A DNA stretch of 64,000 nucleotides from Polynucleobacter parvulilacunae (GTDB lineage: Bacteria; Pseudomonadota; Gammaproteobacteria; Burkholderiales; Burkholderiaceae), in assembly GCF_018881715.1 (NCBI RefSeq), contig NZ_JACVPW010000013.1:124001-188000 (forward strand), read 5' to 3'. Below, piece after piece: positions 44,281 through 53,358 of this stretch. Position numbers and translations under genes: made by a program. The first letter of the stretch is position 1; every line of letters begins with the position of its first letter. Under the pieces are notes generated by a model. The model had not been told where the DNA came from, ran no database searches, and saw nothing but the letters and a program-made list of their open reading frames with translations.

Positions 44281-46722
44281 TTAGTTTCTAACAGGCTTGC
44301 CAGTTTGGAGAATGCCCATAATTCGCTCCATGGACTTGGGGTGACCAATGAGCTCTACAAAAGCTTGACGCTCAAGTTTGAGGAGCCAATCTTCTGTGAC
44401 TAGCGTTCCCGCGTCGACATCACCACCAGTAATAATCTCGATAATTTTTTGTGCAATATGGGCATCGTGCTCAGAGATAAACCCGCCGTCCCGCATATTG
44501 ACTACTTGACCCATTACTGTGGATGCTACAGATCGACCACCAACCGGTATTAAGGTTTGAATAGGCGGCCTATATCCGGAGTAGCGCATTGCCTTCACTT
44601 GATTTTGTGCTTGCGCCAGTAATTCATAGACGTTAGCAACAATAATGTCACCTTTTTGTAAGTAAGCCATCTTCATTGCCTCTTGGGCAGATGAAGAAAC
44701 CTTGGCCATCGCAGCATTCTCAAAAGCAGCTTTGGTGAAATCCAAATAATTGGTATTGCCGGCAAGTGCAACACCTTGAGCAGCCCGAATAGCTGCTTCT
44801 TTAAGACCTCCGCCAGCAGGTAATAGACCAACACCAACTTCTACTAGGCCGATGTAGCTTTCCATTGCGGCAACTCTGCGAGCTGATTGAAGAACGAGTT
44901 CACAACCACCTCCTAAAGCGATGCCAGAGACTGCTGCTACAACAGGTACTTGGGAGTATTTGATTTTCATCATCGTGTCTTGAAACTCTTTGACGAATGG
45001 CTCAACTCCAGCGGGGCCGCCTTTCATAACCATCGGCATAGCAGCTTCCAAATTAGCACCTGCAGAGAAGGGTCCGCCAGGAGTACCAAGCTTTAAGGAT
45101 GTTGGCTGCCAGATTACTAATCCCGCGTAGTTTGCTTCTGCGATCTCAACAGCTTTTTGCAGTCCACTTAATACGTCTGGGCTGAAGGTATTCATCTTCG
45201 AGCGGAAAGATGCAATTAAGACCTCAGGTTGATTGGCATCGACCCAAGCGCGGAAGTCCGTATTTTCAAAAATGGTAGTGCCGGCTGTCTTTGGATCAGG
45301 TGAACCATCCCCTAATAATGGCGCTCTGAATACTTGCTTCTGGTAAACCAGCAAGGAAGAGCGTGGAATGTATTTATTCTCAGATGCAGACCATGAGCCT
45401 TCAGGAGTATGGAAAGCTTGTTTATCGGCAACTGGCCCGCTAAAGAGCCAAGCAGGCAATGGTTCTTTGCTGAGTGTTTTGCCAGTATCAATATCTTCTT
45501 TTATCCAGTTGGCAACTTGCGTTACGCCTGCCGCCTGCCAGTCTTCAAAGGGTCCTAAATTCCAGCCATAGCCCCAACGCATTGCAAAATCAATTTCACG
45601 AGCAGATTGTGCAATCTCGCCCAGGTGAATAGCGCAGTAGTGGAAGATATCGCGATAGATAGACCATAGGAACTGAGCTTGAGGTTCATCGGTGTCACGC
45701 AACAACTCAAGACGCTCAGCAATTGGCTTTTTCAGAATGCGCTCAATCAGCGGTTCAATCGTTGCGGTAGAGGGCTTGTACTCACCAGTAGCCGCATCCA
45801 GCACGAGAACATTTTTGCCATCTTTGCGATAAAAGCCAGCTTTAGTTTTTTGACCTAGCGCACCTTTGGCAATGAGCTGGCTAACAACCTCTGGAGTTTT
45901 AAACAAAGCTGAGAAGGAATCTCCTTGTAAGGAGCTCTCCATTGTCTTAATCACGTGAGCCATGGTATCCAGACCAACAACATCGCTAGTTCTGAATGTT
46001 GCTGATTTAGCGCGTCCTAGCTTACTACCAGTAATCGCATCAACTTCATCAAAGCCGAGACCAAACTTTTGCGCTTCTGCAAACACAGCCAGAATAGAGA
46101 AGACACCTACGCGGTTACCGATAAAGTTTGGTGTATCTTTAGCTCGCACAACCCCTTTACCCATCGTTGAAGTCATAAAAGTTTCAAGAGCATCTAATAC
46201 GGCAGGATCCGTATCTGCAGCTGGGATGAGCTCAAGCAAATGCATATATCTAGGGGGATTAAAGAAGTGCACACCGCAGAAGCGCTTCTTCAAATCCCCA
46301 GAGAATCCTTTAGCCAGTTCACCAATAGGCAGGCCTGAGGTATTGGTAGCAAAAAGAGCGTGTTCCGGAATATGTGGAGCAACTTTTTCATAAAGAGCGT
46401 GCTTCCAATCCAGACGTTCGGCGATTGCTTCAATGATGAGATCGCAACCTGCTAGAAGGCCTAAGTCATCCTCATAATTTGCAGGAGTGATTAGATTGGC
46501 CTCTGCAGATAAGCCTAGTGGAGCAGGTTTGAGTTTCTTGAGGTTCTCAATTGCTTTGAGGGCAATCGCATTCTTATTAGAGGGCTTACCTTCTTCAGAA
46601 TTTGTCGGCAAATCAAACAACACTACAGGCAAGCCTACGTTAATACACTGCGCAGCAATCTGAGCGCCCATGACGCCAGCACCCAAGATGGCTACTTTTT
46701 TAATGATCTTGTTCTCACTCAT
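44281..46722 (-). CDS. 3-hydroxyacyl-CoA dehydrogenase/enoyl-CoA hydratase fusion
   Basis: A bifunctional beta-oxidation enzyme of 813 residues with the order HADH then ECH, opposite to E. coli FadB and like FadN-type proteins. The N-terminal NAD-binding motif is ILGAGVMGAQIA (about 12-23), HADH active-site GVHFFNPPRYMHLLE follows, and the C-terminal crotonase part has VSGIALGGGCELVLQS (about 600) and VGVGLLPAGGG. It follows the acyl-CoA dehydrogenase by 10 bp. The N-terminal dehydrogenase domains are complete. Confidence 0.92.
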   Translation of the reverse strand: MSENKIIKKVAILGAGVMGAQIAAQCINVGLPVVLFDLPTNSEEGKPSNKNAIALKAIENLKKLKPAPLGLSAEANLITPANYEDDLGLLAGCDLIIEAIAERLDWKHALYEKVAPHIPEHALFATNTSGLPIGELAKGFSGDLKKRFCGVHFFNPPRYMHLLELIPAADTDPAVLDALETFMTSTMGKGVVRAKDTPNFIGNRVGVFSILAVFAEAQKFGLGFDEVDAITGSKLGRAKSATFRTSDVVGLDTMAHVIKTMESSLQGDSFSALFKTPEVVSQLIAKGALGQKTKAGFYRKDGKNVLVLDAATGEYKPSTATIEPLIERILKKPIAERLELLRDTDEPQAQFLWSIYRDIFHYCAIHLGEIAQSAREIDFAMRWGYGWNLGPFEDWQAAGVTQVANWIKEDIDTGKTLSKEPLPAWLFSGPVADKQAFHTPEGSWSASENKYIPRSSLLVYQKQVFRAPLLGDGSPDPKTAGTTIFENTDFRAWVDANQPEVLIASFRSKMNTFSPDVLSGLQKAVEIAEANYAGLVIWQPTSLKLGTPGGPFSAGANLEAAMPMVMKGGPAGVEPFVKEFQDTMMKIKYSQVPVVAAVSGIALGGGCELVLQSARRVAAMESYIGLVEVGVGLLPAGGGLKEAAIRAAQGVALAGNTNYLDFTKAAFENAAMAKVSSSAQEAMKMAYLQKGDIIVANVYELLAQAQNQVKAMRYSGYRPPIQTLIPVGGRSVASTVMGQVVNMRDGGFISEHDAHIAQKIIEIITGGDVDAGTLVTEDWLLKLERQAFVELIGHPKSMERIMGILQTGKPVRN

Positions 46723-46732
46723 ATTCAGTCTC

Positions 46733-48520
46733 TCAGAAAAAATCAGCAGGCATTGACATTAAGGATTTAGAGCCAGCGCGTGCTTGCCTAATTAGCATGG
46801 CTGTCTCAGGAAGGAGTTTGTCAAAGTAGAAGCGGGCAGTTGCCAATTTCGCTTCATAAAAAGGATCTTTGCTAGCTTTATTGGCCAAGGCAATTTTTGC
46901 CATCCGAGCAAATAGATAGGAATAAATCAAGTGACCCACAACGCGCAAGTAAGGAACTGCTGCAGCTCCAACTTCCTCATGGTTCATCATGGCTTTCATG
47001 CCAATCTCTTTAGTGAGCTTTTCAACCTTAACAGCGATATCAGAGAGAGGATTAATAAATTCCTGCATTTCCTTACGAACACCTTCGTCTTCAATGAACT
47101 GTTCGATGATCTTGCCAAATTTAGTAAGTTTCTTGCCCATATCGCCAAGGACCTTACGGCCTAAAAGATCCAGTGATTGAATGGTGTTGGTGCCTTCATA
47201 AATCATATTGATACGAGCGTCACGCACGTATTGCTCCATGCCCCATTCAGCAATATAGCCATGTCCACCAAATACTTGCATGCCTTCATTGGTCGCTGTA
47301 AATGCGTTATCCGTCAAGAAGGCTTTAATAATTGGTGTGAGTAGGGCAACCATCTCACCAGTTTCTTTGCGAACTTTTTCATCTGGGTGATTGAGTTCTT
47401 TATCAATCATCAGGGCTACCCAGTAAGAGAAAGCTCTGCCAGCTTCAGCATAAGCACGCTGAGTCAAAAGCATGCGACGTACATCTGGATGAACGATGAT
47501 GGGATCGGCCGCTTTCTCTGGAGCTTTGGCGCCAGTCAAGCTGCGCATCTGCAAACGCTCTTTGGCGTAAGCAGCAGAGTTTTGATATGCCACCTCAGTT
47601 AAGCCAAGACTTTGCATGCCCACACCCAAACGCGCCGCATTCATCATTACAAACATGGCATTCAGACCCTTGTGCGGTTCACCAACCAAGGTGCCAATAG
47701 CCCCATCAAAGTTCATCACGCATGTCGCATTGCCATGAATACCCATCTTGTGTTCGAGTGATCCACAAGAAACCGCATTTGCCCCACCAATGGAGCCATC
47801 AGCACCTACCTTAAACTTAGGCACAGCAAATAAGGAGATGCCTTTGCTGCCAACAGGAGAGTCCGGTAAACGTGCCAATACCAGGTGCACAATATTTTCT
47901 GCAAGATCATGATCGCCGCTAGAAATAAAGATCTTGGTTCCGTTAATGGAATAGGTGCCATCAGCTTGTGGTTCAGCCTTAGTCTTTAACAAACCAAGAT
48001 CAGTACCGCAATGTGGCTCAGTTAAGCACATGGTTCCAGTCCACTGACCAGAAACCAATTTTTCTAAGTAGGTCTTTTTCTGTTCGTCTGTACCATGGGC
48101 ATGCAGACACTCATAAGCGCCATGCGATAAACCTGGATACATCGTCCAAGATTGATTTGCAGAATTTAAGGTTTCATAAAGAACGGTATTCAGTAATTGC
48201 GGTAGACCTTGCCCTCCATATGCAGGATCGCAGGACAGGGCAGGCCAGCCGCCAGCAACATACTGCTCATAGGCTTGCTTAAAGCCAGTAGGGGTCGTAA
48301 CTGACCCATCCTCATGTCGCGTACAACCTTCTTGATCGCCAATTTGATTCAAAGGGAAGGCGATTTCACTCGCAAACTTGCCGGCCTCTTCAATGATTTG
48401 ATTCATGGTGTCTTTATCAACATCCTGATATGCCGGCAGAGCAGAAAACTCTTTGCCAGCATCCAGCATTTCATGAATCACAAATTGAATATCGCGGAGA
48501 GGTGGGTTGTATTGGGGCAT
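46733..48520 (-). CDS. Acyl-CoA dehydrogenase
   Basis: A 595-residue FAD enzyme that introduces the trans-2 double bond into acyl-CoA. The long form has an N-terminal extension (YNPPLRDIQFVIHEML), MCLTEPHCGTDLG (FAD/substrate segment), the catalytic-base region MIYEGTNTIQSLDLLGRKV with its Glu, and an additional C-terminal helical domain (about 460-595). This form is common in Burkholderiales with FadN-type partners. It is the first enzyme gene of the operon; the TetR gene lies 45 bp upstream on the same strand. Confidence 0.93.
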   Translation of the reverse strand: MPQYNPPLRDIQFVIHEMLDAGKEFSALPAYQDVDKDTMNQIIEEAGKFASEIAFPLNQIGDQEGCTRHEDGSVTTPTGFKQAYEQYVAGGWPALSCDPAYGGQGLPQLLNTVLYETLNSANQSWTMYPGLSHGAYECLHAHGTDEQKKTYLEKLVSGQWTGTMCLTEPHCGTDLGLLKTKAEPQADGTYSINGTKIFISSGDHDLAENIVHLVLARLPDSPVGSKGISLFAVPKFKVGADGSIGGANAVSCGSLEHKMGIHGNATCVMNFDGAIGTLVGEPHKGLNAMFVMMNAARLGVGMQSLGLTEVAYQNSAAYAKERLQMRSLTGAKAPEKAADPIIVHPDVRRMLLTQRAYAEAGRAFSYWVALMIDKELNHPDEKVRKETGEMVALLTPIIKAFLTDNAFTATNEGMQVFGGHGYIAEWGMEQYVRDARINMIYEGTNTIQSLDLLGRKVLGDMGKKLTKFGKIIEQFIEDEGVRKEMQEFINPLSDIAVKVEKLTKEIGMKAMMNHEEVGAAAVPYLRVVGHLIYSYLFARMAKIALANKASKDPFYEAKLATARFYFDKLLPETAMLIRQARAGSKSLMSMPADFF

Positions 48521-48565
48521 TTTCTTTATCTTCTTTGATGGGATTTAAGAGTTGCTTATTAAGAA

Positions 48566-49198
48566 TTATTTAGTTACTTGATTTGCTGCAAAAATTTCTT
48601 TGATTAGCTTGTTTGCAATAACTAGGCATTTTGGATTTTCTAGAAAACGAGAATCATGGTGAACGCCTAGTGCAATGCTGTAAAGCCTAAACAGTAGAGT
48701 TTGGGCATCCACTGATTTCTTTAGATGACCCTCTGCAATCGCCTCTTTAATTGCCCTAAGAAGGGCGGCGCGCCAAATTTCAACGCTGCGTAGTAGTTCA
48801 TCACGAACAATGCCCGGACAGTCGTCAAATTCAGCAGCTCCAGAAATAAAGAAGCAGCTAGACGTATCGCCACCACTACTCATCTTGAGCCAAGAGCTAA
48901 TCATTTGATTGAGCCTGGGCAAGCCCTTTGGCTTAAGGAGGGCGGGGGCAAATACAATTTCCTGAAATTTTTGATGATATGCACGAACGACCTCAACTTG
49001 GAGCTCTTCACGGGAGCCAAAATGAGCAAAGACTCCGCTTTTACTCATCTTTATAGATTCAGCTAGATTCCCAATGGTCAAGCCTTCCAAGCCGGATTTG
49101 CTAGAAATCTCCAGGGCTGCATCTAAGATTAGCATCTTAGTTGTCGACCCCTTAGTAGGCTCGTCAGACGTCTTCAAATTCGCCCTTACATGGTTCAT
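48566..49198 (-). CDS. TetR-family regulator of the fatty-acid operon
   Basis: A 210-residue repressor-like protein. The N-terminal HTH is LTIGNLAESIKMSKSGVFAHFGSREELQVEVVRAY (in segments, about 40-75); the rest is an all-helical ligand domain. It precedes the acyl-CoA dehydrogenase gene and is probably the first gene of that operon or read with it. By analogy with PsrA/FadR-type TetR proteins it may sense long-chain acyl-CoA, which is inference from context. Two symmetric sites in the intergenic region upstream could be its operators. Confidence 0.85.
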   Translation of the reverse strand: MNHVRANLKTSDEPTKGSTTKMLILDAALEISSKSGLEGLTIGNLAESIKMSKSGVFAHFGSREELQVEVVRAYHQKFQEIVFAPALLKPKGLPRLNQMISSWLKMSSGGDTSSCFFISGAAEFDDCPGIVRDELLRSVEIWRAALLRAIKEAIAEGHLKKSVDAQTLLFRLYSIALGVHHDSRFLENPKCLVIANKLIKEIFAANQVTK

Positions 49199-49235
49199 GG
49201 GATTCCTGTAAACCTTGAAATGTTGTAAAAATAAT

Positions 49236-49247
49236 ACGATCGTTCGT
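49236..49247. promoter_or_regulatory. Candidate TetR operator ACGATCGTTCGT
   Basis: A near-symmetric motif centred on CGATCG, 38 bp upstream of the tetR start codon, of the kind many TetR proteins use for autoregulation. Confidence 0.4.
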
Positions 49248-49273
49248 TTATATTACATCAATACAAAATACTT

Positions 49274-49285
49274 GAAACTAGTTTC
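49274..49285. promoter_or_regulatory. Perfect palindrome GAAACTAGTTTC, PsrA-box-like
   Basis: It fits the form GAAAC-N2-GTTTC remembered for PsrA, a TetR regulator of fatty acid oxidation in pseudomonads. It is placed between the TetR gene and the divergent outer-membrane gene, where it could control both. Confidence 0.55.
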
Positions 49286-49442
49286 TAGGCCGTTTAAACA
49301 AAGAATCTTATCTATAGGGCTAATTAAATTGATGCACTGCAAAATAAATAAAGGGAAAACCCGAGATCCAAATTCAAATAAATGTAATTAACATTCATGA
49401 AGTTGTTTTAGCTCTACAAAAAAACCAAATACAGGAAGACAT

Positions 49443-50225
49443 ATGAAAACAGTTAAAATTAGCGCCTTGGCTTTAGCAATAATGGGTGTATTCGCAACAA
49501 GTGCAAATGCACAGTCTGCAAAAGCAAATGCATGGGAAGGCGCTTATGGGCAAGTATCCGTAGGCTACGGAATGTTTACTCCTAGCGTAGGCACTGGAAC
49601 TGCAACATCAACATTATCACCAACAGCTCAGGCCTACGGTTATGGGCCTACATCTACAGTCAGTACATCTGCGGCTAGTACAAATAACGTAAATACAGCT
49701 ACTGCAAATCTTGGCCTTGGTTATAACTTTGCTGTTAATAGTCAGTATGTAGTAGGTGTTGGCATTTCTTACTATCCTGGAGCTAGTTCTGGCGCCACTG
49801 GTGTGTTAGCAACAGGCGCTACTTCAGTTACAAGCTCTAAGGGTGCGCCCGCTATACCAGTTGCTGCAAATAACAATGCTGGTACTTTGTCATATAACAT
49901 TAAGAATCTCTATAGCATCACTATTAACCCTGGTTATGTGATTGATAAAGACCGTTTAGCATATGCAAAAGTTGGCTACACCGGCGCTACTATCGGACTT
50001 TCTGGCGCTGGTATTCCTTACAACTCAGTAAATCTAACTGGATATACCTTGGGCTTAGGATACAAGCAGATGGTTACTGAATCCTTGTATATGCTTGGCG
50101 AGGTTAATTACGCCTCCTACGGTAATAAAACTGCTACAGCAACATCTGATAGCGGTACTGCCCTAAACCAGCCTGTAAAAGGAACCGGCCTCGATTTCTT
50201 GGTTGGTATTGGTTACCGCTTCTAA
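49443..50225 (+). CDS. Outer membrane beta-barrel protein, OmpA/OmpW-like size
   Basis: A 260-residue protein with signal peptide MKTVKISALALAIMGVFATSANA. The mature chain alternates polar and apolar residues, with GQVSVGYGMF, TANLGLGYNF, YVVGVGISYY, GYTLGLGYKQM and a C-terminal VGIGYRF, where a terminal Phe is the BAM signal. Eight to ten strands are likely. It is rich in Ser/Thr/Ala in the loops. It diverges from tetR and precedes fadD, so a role in taking up a hydrophobic substrate, like AlkL or FadL, is an attractive inference only. Confidence 0.78.
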   Translation: MKTVKISALALAIMGVFATSANAQSAKANAWEGAYGQVSVGYGMFTPSVGTGTATSTLSPTAQAYGYGPTSTVSTSAASTNNVNTATANLGLGYNFAVNSQYVVGVGISYYPGASSGATGVLATGATSVTSSKGAPAIPVAANNNAGTLSYNIKNLYSITINPGYVIDKDRLAYAKVGYTGATIGLSGAGIPYNSVNLTGYTLGLGYKQMVTESLYMLGEVNYASYGNKTATATSDSGTALNQPVKGTGLDFLVGIGYRF

Positions 50226-50245
50226 TTGCAGCAAATGGTTTAGCC

Positions 50246-50276
50246 AAAGCCCTCTCATCGCAGAGGGCTTTTTCTT
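50246..50276 (+). terminator. Terminator after the outer membrane barrel gene
   Basis: Stem AAAGCCCTCT/AGAGGGCTTT with loop CATCGC and a following TTTCTTT. It separates the barrel gene from fadD. Confidence 0.9.
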
Positions 50277-50366
50277 TGGATTTAATTTTTGTTGTGTTTA
50301 GAATGAGTCATACAGATTTAACAATCTGACTATAAGTAAAACAATATCGAGACTGGAAATGGCTTC

Positions 50367-52043
50367 ATGGTTAATCCTTCAAAACCTTGGTTAAAACACT
50401 ATCCTGAGGGCGTCCCTCATGAAGTGGATATCTCTGGCTATAACTCTTTGCTCGATATGTTTGAGGAGGCGTTTGAGCGTTATCCTAATCGTGACGCATG
50501 TGAGTACATGGATAAGTTTTTAACTTATAGAGATCTCGATCAGCATTCGAAACACTTTGCCTCATACTTGCAAAGCTTAGGTTTAGAACCTGGCTCTCGT
50601 GTTGCCATCATGTTACCTAACGTATTGCAATTTCAGATTGCGATGTTAGGCATTCTGCGTGCAGGCTTTGTGGTGGTAAACGTAAATCCACTGTATACCG
50701 CACGTGAACTAGAGCATCAACTCAAAGATAGCGGTGCCTCAGCTTTAATCATCTTAGAAAACTTTGCCCATGTTTATCAGCACATCTCTGCTGATGTGCC
50801 ATTGAAAAAAACGATCGTTACTTCGCTTGGCGAAATGATTGGCGTTAAAGGCGCAGTGGTTAACTTTGTTGTACGAAAAGTTAAGAAACTAGTTCCAGCC
50901 TGGAATCTACCAGAACATATTACTTTCTTGGCCGCATTGCATGAGGGTAGTCGTCATCGTTGGAACAAGCCCGAAACTTCTTTGAATGACATTGCCTTCT
51001 TGCAGTACACGGGTGGCACTACCGGTTTATCTAAAGGCGCCATTCTGTCGCATAAAAATATTTTGTCTAATGTTATTCAGACTGAGTTGTGGCTTGAGCC
51101 AGGATTAAAGCGTAAAAAAGTCGATCAATTGGTTTTCTTGTGCGCACTCCCGATGTATCACATCTTTGCTTTAACAGCCTGTTCAGTCTTGGGTATGCGC
51201 AAAGGTGGCTTGTTGGTGTTGGTGCCTAATCCACGTGATTTCGATGGTTTCATCAAGCTATTAAAGAAGCATCCAAATATCAATATTTTCCCAGGCGTTA
51301 ACACCTTATTTAATGCGCTGATGCATAAACCAGAATTTGCATCTGTGAAGTTCCCTAATATCCTAGCAACCATCGGTGGTGGCATGGCAATGCAAAAGGT
51401 AGTGGCTGATCATTGGCAGGAAATGACTGGCGCACCAATCGCTGAGGGCTATGGCCTTTCAGAAACCTCACCAGTTGCCTGCGTCAACTCTGCTTTGATC
51501 GACAGCTTTACTGGCTATATTGGTATGCCGGTACCAAGCACCGAAGTTGTGATCTTGGGGGATGATGGAATTGAAGTGCCATTTGGAACTCCCGGTGAGA
51601 TTTGTATTCGTGGTCCGCAGGTCATGGCTGGTTATTGGAATAAGCCAGAAGAGACTAAGAATGTCATGACATCAGATGGATTCTTTAAGTCTGGCGATAT
51701 CGGCATCATGAATTCTGACGGCCTTACTAAGATTGTTGATCGCAAAAAAGACATGGTCTTGGTTTCTGGATTTAATGTTTATCCAAACGAGGTTGAAGAG
51801 GTTCTGTCTCTCATTCCTGGTGTTTTGGAATGTGCTGTCATCGGTGTACCCGATGAAGATTCTGGTGAGGCTGTCAAAGCCTTTATTGTGAAGCAGGATC
51901 AATCCTTAACAGAGGAGGCTATCTTAGCGTTCTGCAAAGAAAATCTGACGAACTATAAGCGTCCAAAACATATTGTTTTCCGTACTGATTTGCCAAAGAC
52001 TAACGTTGGAAAAATCCTCAGGCGTGAGTTAAGGGGTTTATGA
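50367..52043 (+). CDS. fadD: Long-chain fatty-acid--CoA ligase
   Basis: Activates fatty acids to acyl-CoA using ATP, feeding beta-oxidation. It has 558 residues of the ANL superfamily. The P-loop is YTGGTTGLSKGA (about 213-224), the adenine motif GYGLSETSPV (about 362), the hinge GDIGIMNSDG and the C-terminal Lys in NVGKILRR. The family-typical FKSGDI is seen as FFKSGDIG. The start ATG has GGAAATGG upstream. Located next to the TetR/beta-oxidation operon; the barrel gene's terminator implies its own promoter. Confidence 0.93.
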   Translation: MVNPSKPWLKHYPEGVPHEVDISGYNSLLDMFEEAFERYPNRDACEYMDKFLTYRDLDQHSKHFASYLQSLGLEPGSRVAIMLPNVLQFQIAMLGILRAGFVVVNVNPLYTARELEHQLKDSGASALIILENFAHVYQHISADVPLKKTIVTSLGEMIGVKGAVVNFVVRKVKKLVPAWNLPEHITFLAALHEGSRHRWNKPETSLNDIAFLQYTGGTTGLSKGAILSHKNILSNVIQTELWLEPGLKRKKVDQLVFLCALPMYHIFALTACSVLGMRKGGLLVLVPNPRDFDGFIKLLKKHPNINIFPGVNTLFNALMHKPEFASVKFPNILATIGGGMAMQKVVADHWQEMTGAPIAEGYGLSETSPVACVNSALIDSFTGYIGMPVPSTEVVILGDDGIEVPFGTPGEICIRGPQVMAGYWNKPEETKNVMTSDGFFKSGDIGIMNSDGLTKIVDRKKDMVLVSGFNVYPNEVEEVLSLIPGVLECAVIGVPDEDSGEAVKAFIVKQDQSLTEEAILAFCKENLTNYKRPKHIVFRTDLPKTNVGKILRRELRGL

Positions 52044-52132
52044 AGCCAAAGGGGGCATCAGCCCCTTGGTCACCACTCTAAGGCTACTCATTTAAAATAG
52101 ATTTTTAGCTTCTTATTAGTAAAAATACTATC

Positions 52133-52876
52133 GTGATACTTTGGCTTAAATCCTTGCTGTTCTACGTATTTGGTTTCACTTCTGTCACCATTTATGCTTC
52201 CGTAATTATTCTGGTAATCCCTTTTACCGTCACCCATACTCGCTACAACATCGGCGTAGCCTGGTGTCGTCTAATTCAGAGGGTCTTATTTCTGCTTTGC
52301 GGTATTCAATCGCAAATTAAGGGGTTGGAGAATATACCCAAGGACTCGACTAAACAATTAATTGTCTTAGGTAAGCATCAATCAGCTTGGGAAACCTTTG
52401 TTTATCCTGCGATATTTCCAAAGGAGCTCTGCTTTGTATTTAAAAGAGAGCTGCTATACGTTCCCTTTTTTGGTTGGGCATTAGCCTCATTAAAAATGAT
52501 TCATATCAATCGTGGCGATAGAGAAAAATCGAGAGAAGCGGTATCTGCCCAAGGCAAGAAGGTCTTAAAAGAGGGCAGATGGATTGCTATATTCCCGGAG
52601 GGTACTCGTACACCGCGCGGTTCATTCAAACCTTACCGTAAGGGTGGTGTGCGACTTTCTATCAGCACACAAACCGACATTCTTCCGATTGCGCAAAATT
52701 CAGGCGCCATTTGGCCAAGGAAATCATTTCTGAAGCACCCCGGTTTAATCACACTTTCAATCGGGCCGGTTATATCCGTTCAAGGCAAAACAGAAGAGCA
52801 GTTACAACTAGAAGTAGAGGCTTGGATTGAGGGTGAGATGCGCAGATTGGATGCGCCTGCCTATGTTAATGAATAA
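52133..52876 (+). CDS. plsC: 1-acyl-sn-glycerol-3-phosphate acyltransferase
   Basis: Inner-membrane acyltransferase making phosphatidate from lysophosphatidate. It has 247 residues. The catalytic block reads H-Q-S-A-W-E (HX4E where many enzymes have HX4D), near residue 82, followed by the glycerol-phosphate motif FPEGTRTPRGS (about 159) and a hydrophobic N-terminal anchor (1-40). The Glu variant is, as far as I recall, common in betaproteobacterial PlsC. The start is GTG at 52133 without a strong ribosome site. It may share a transcript with fadD, 89 bp upstream. Confidence 0.88.
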   Translation: MILWLKSLLFYVFGFTSVTIYASVIILVIPFTVTHTRYNIGVAWCRLIQRVLFLLCGIQSQIKGLENIPKDSTKQLIVLGKHQSAWETFVYPAIFPKELCFVFKRELLYVPFFGWALASLKMIHINRGDREKSREAVSAQGKKVLKEGRWIAIFPEGTRTPRGSFKPYRKGGVRLSISTQTDILPIAQNSGAIWPRKSFLKHPGLITLSIGPVISVQGKTEEQLQLEVEAWIEGEMRRLDAPAYVNE

Positions 52877-52894
52877 AACAACTAACAGTATTCT

Positions 52895-53350
52895 TTAGTT
52901 GTTCTTTATCTTCTTGCGGATATACAAAGTCTTTGTAATACGTGCAACCACGTCTTCATCTTTATCCTTCACGTCTGCAACAAAGTCCTTGAGGACCTTA
53001 TCGCCAGACGCTGCAGCGCTGATGATGTCATCAATTTGTTTTTGAGTAAGCTCAAATGAGGCATGCACAGTGCCTTTACCGGGCTTGAGAAATTCTATCT
53101 TGGCGGCTTGATCCCAAACAATATAGCCCTTACCAATATTCTGAGACACCATCATCATAAAGAATGGATCAGTCATTGCAAAGAGGCTGCCGCCAAAGTG
53201 AACCCCAACAATATTGCGGTTCAGTAAGCCATGCTTGAGTCGAACCTTGGCATGACGAAAGTCTTTAGAAATCTTCTCAACAGTAATACCAGCCCCCCAA
53301 AATGGGGGCCAAATATTCATCCCTTTGCGAAGAAGATTAGCGTTAATCAC
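52895..53350 (-). CDS. DUF4442 hotdog-fold protein
   Basis: A 151-residue putative acyl-CoA thioesterase-like protein. HFGGSLFAMTDPFFMMM (about 51-67) takes the place of the HGG...D segment of PaaI enzymes, and KIEFLKPGKGTVHASF forms the hotdog strands. The C-terminal 45 residues are charged (AASGDKVLKDFVADVKDKDED). Substrate unknown. It follows the IlvD-like gene by 8 bp, so the two are probably co-transcribed on the minus strand, and it converges with plsC. Confidence 0.8.
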   Translation of the reverse strand: MINANLLRKGMNIWPPFWGAGITVEKISKDFRHAKVRLKHGLLNRNIVGVHFGGSLFAMTDPFFMMMVSQNIGKGYIVWDQAAKIEFLKPGKGTVHASFELTQKQIDDIISAAASGDKVLKDFVADVKDKDEDVVARITKTLYIRKKIKNN

Positions 53351-53358
53351 TAGAAAAC

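Larger units (their letters stand above)
49199..49442. promoter_or_regulatory. Control region between tetR and the barrel gene
   Basis: A 244-bp AT-rich spacer between divergent genes. It holds ACGATCGTTCGT (49236-49247), a perfect GAAACTAGTTTC palindrome (49274-49285) and GTTTAAAC (49292-49299). The leader of the barrel gene has an AGGAAG ribosome site at 49434. Promoters for both directions are expected here, but no consensus pair stood out clearly. Confidence 0.55.

Noticed and set aside
52047-52071. GC-rich hairpin CCAAAGGGGGC/GCCCCTTGG after fadD considered as terminator
   Set aside because: No T run follows it, so intrinsic termination cannot be claimed.
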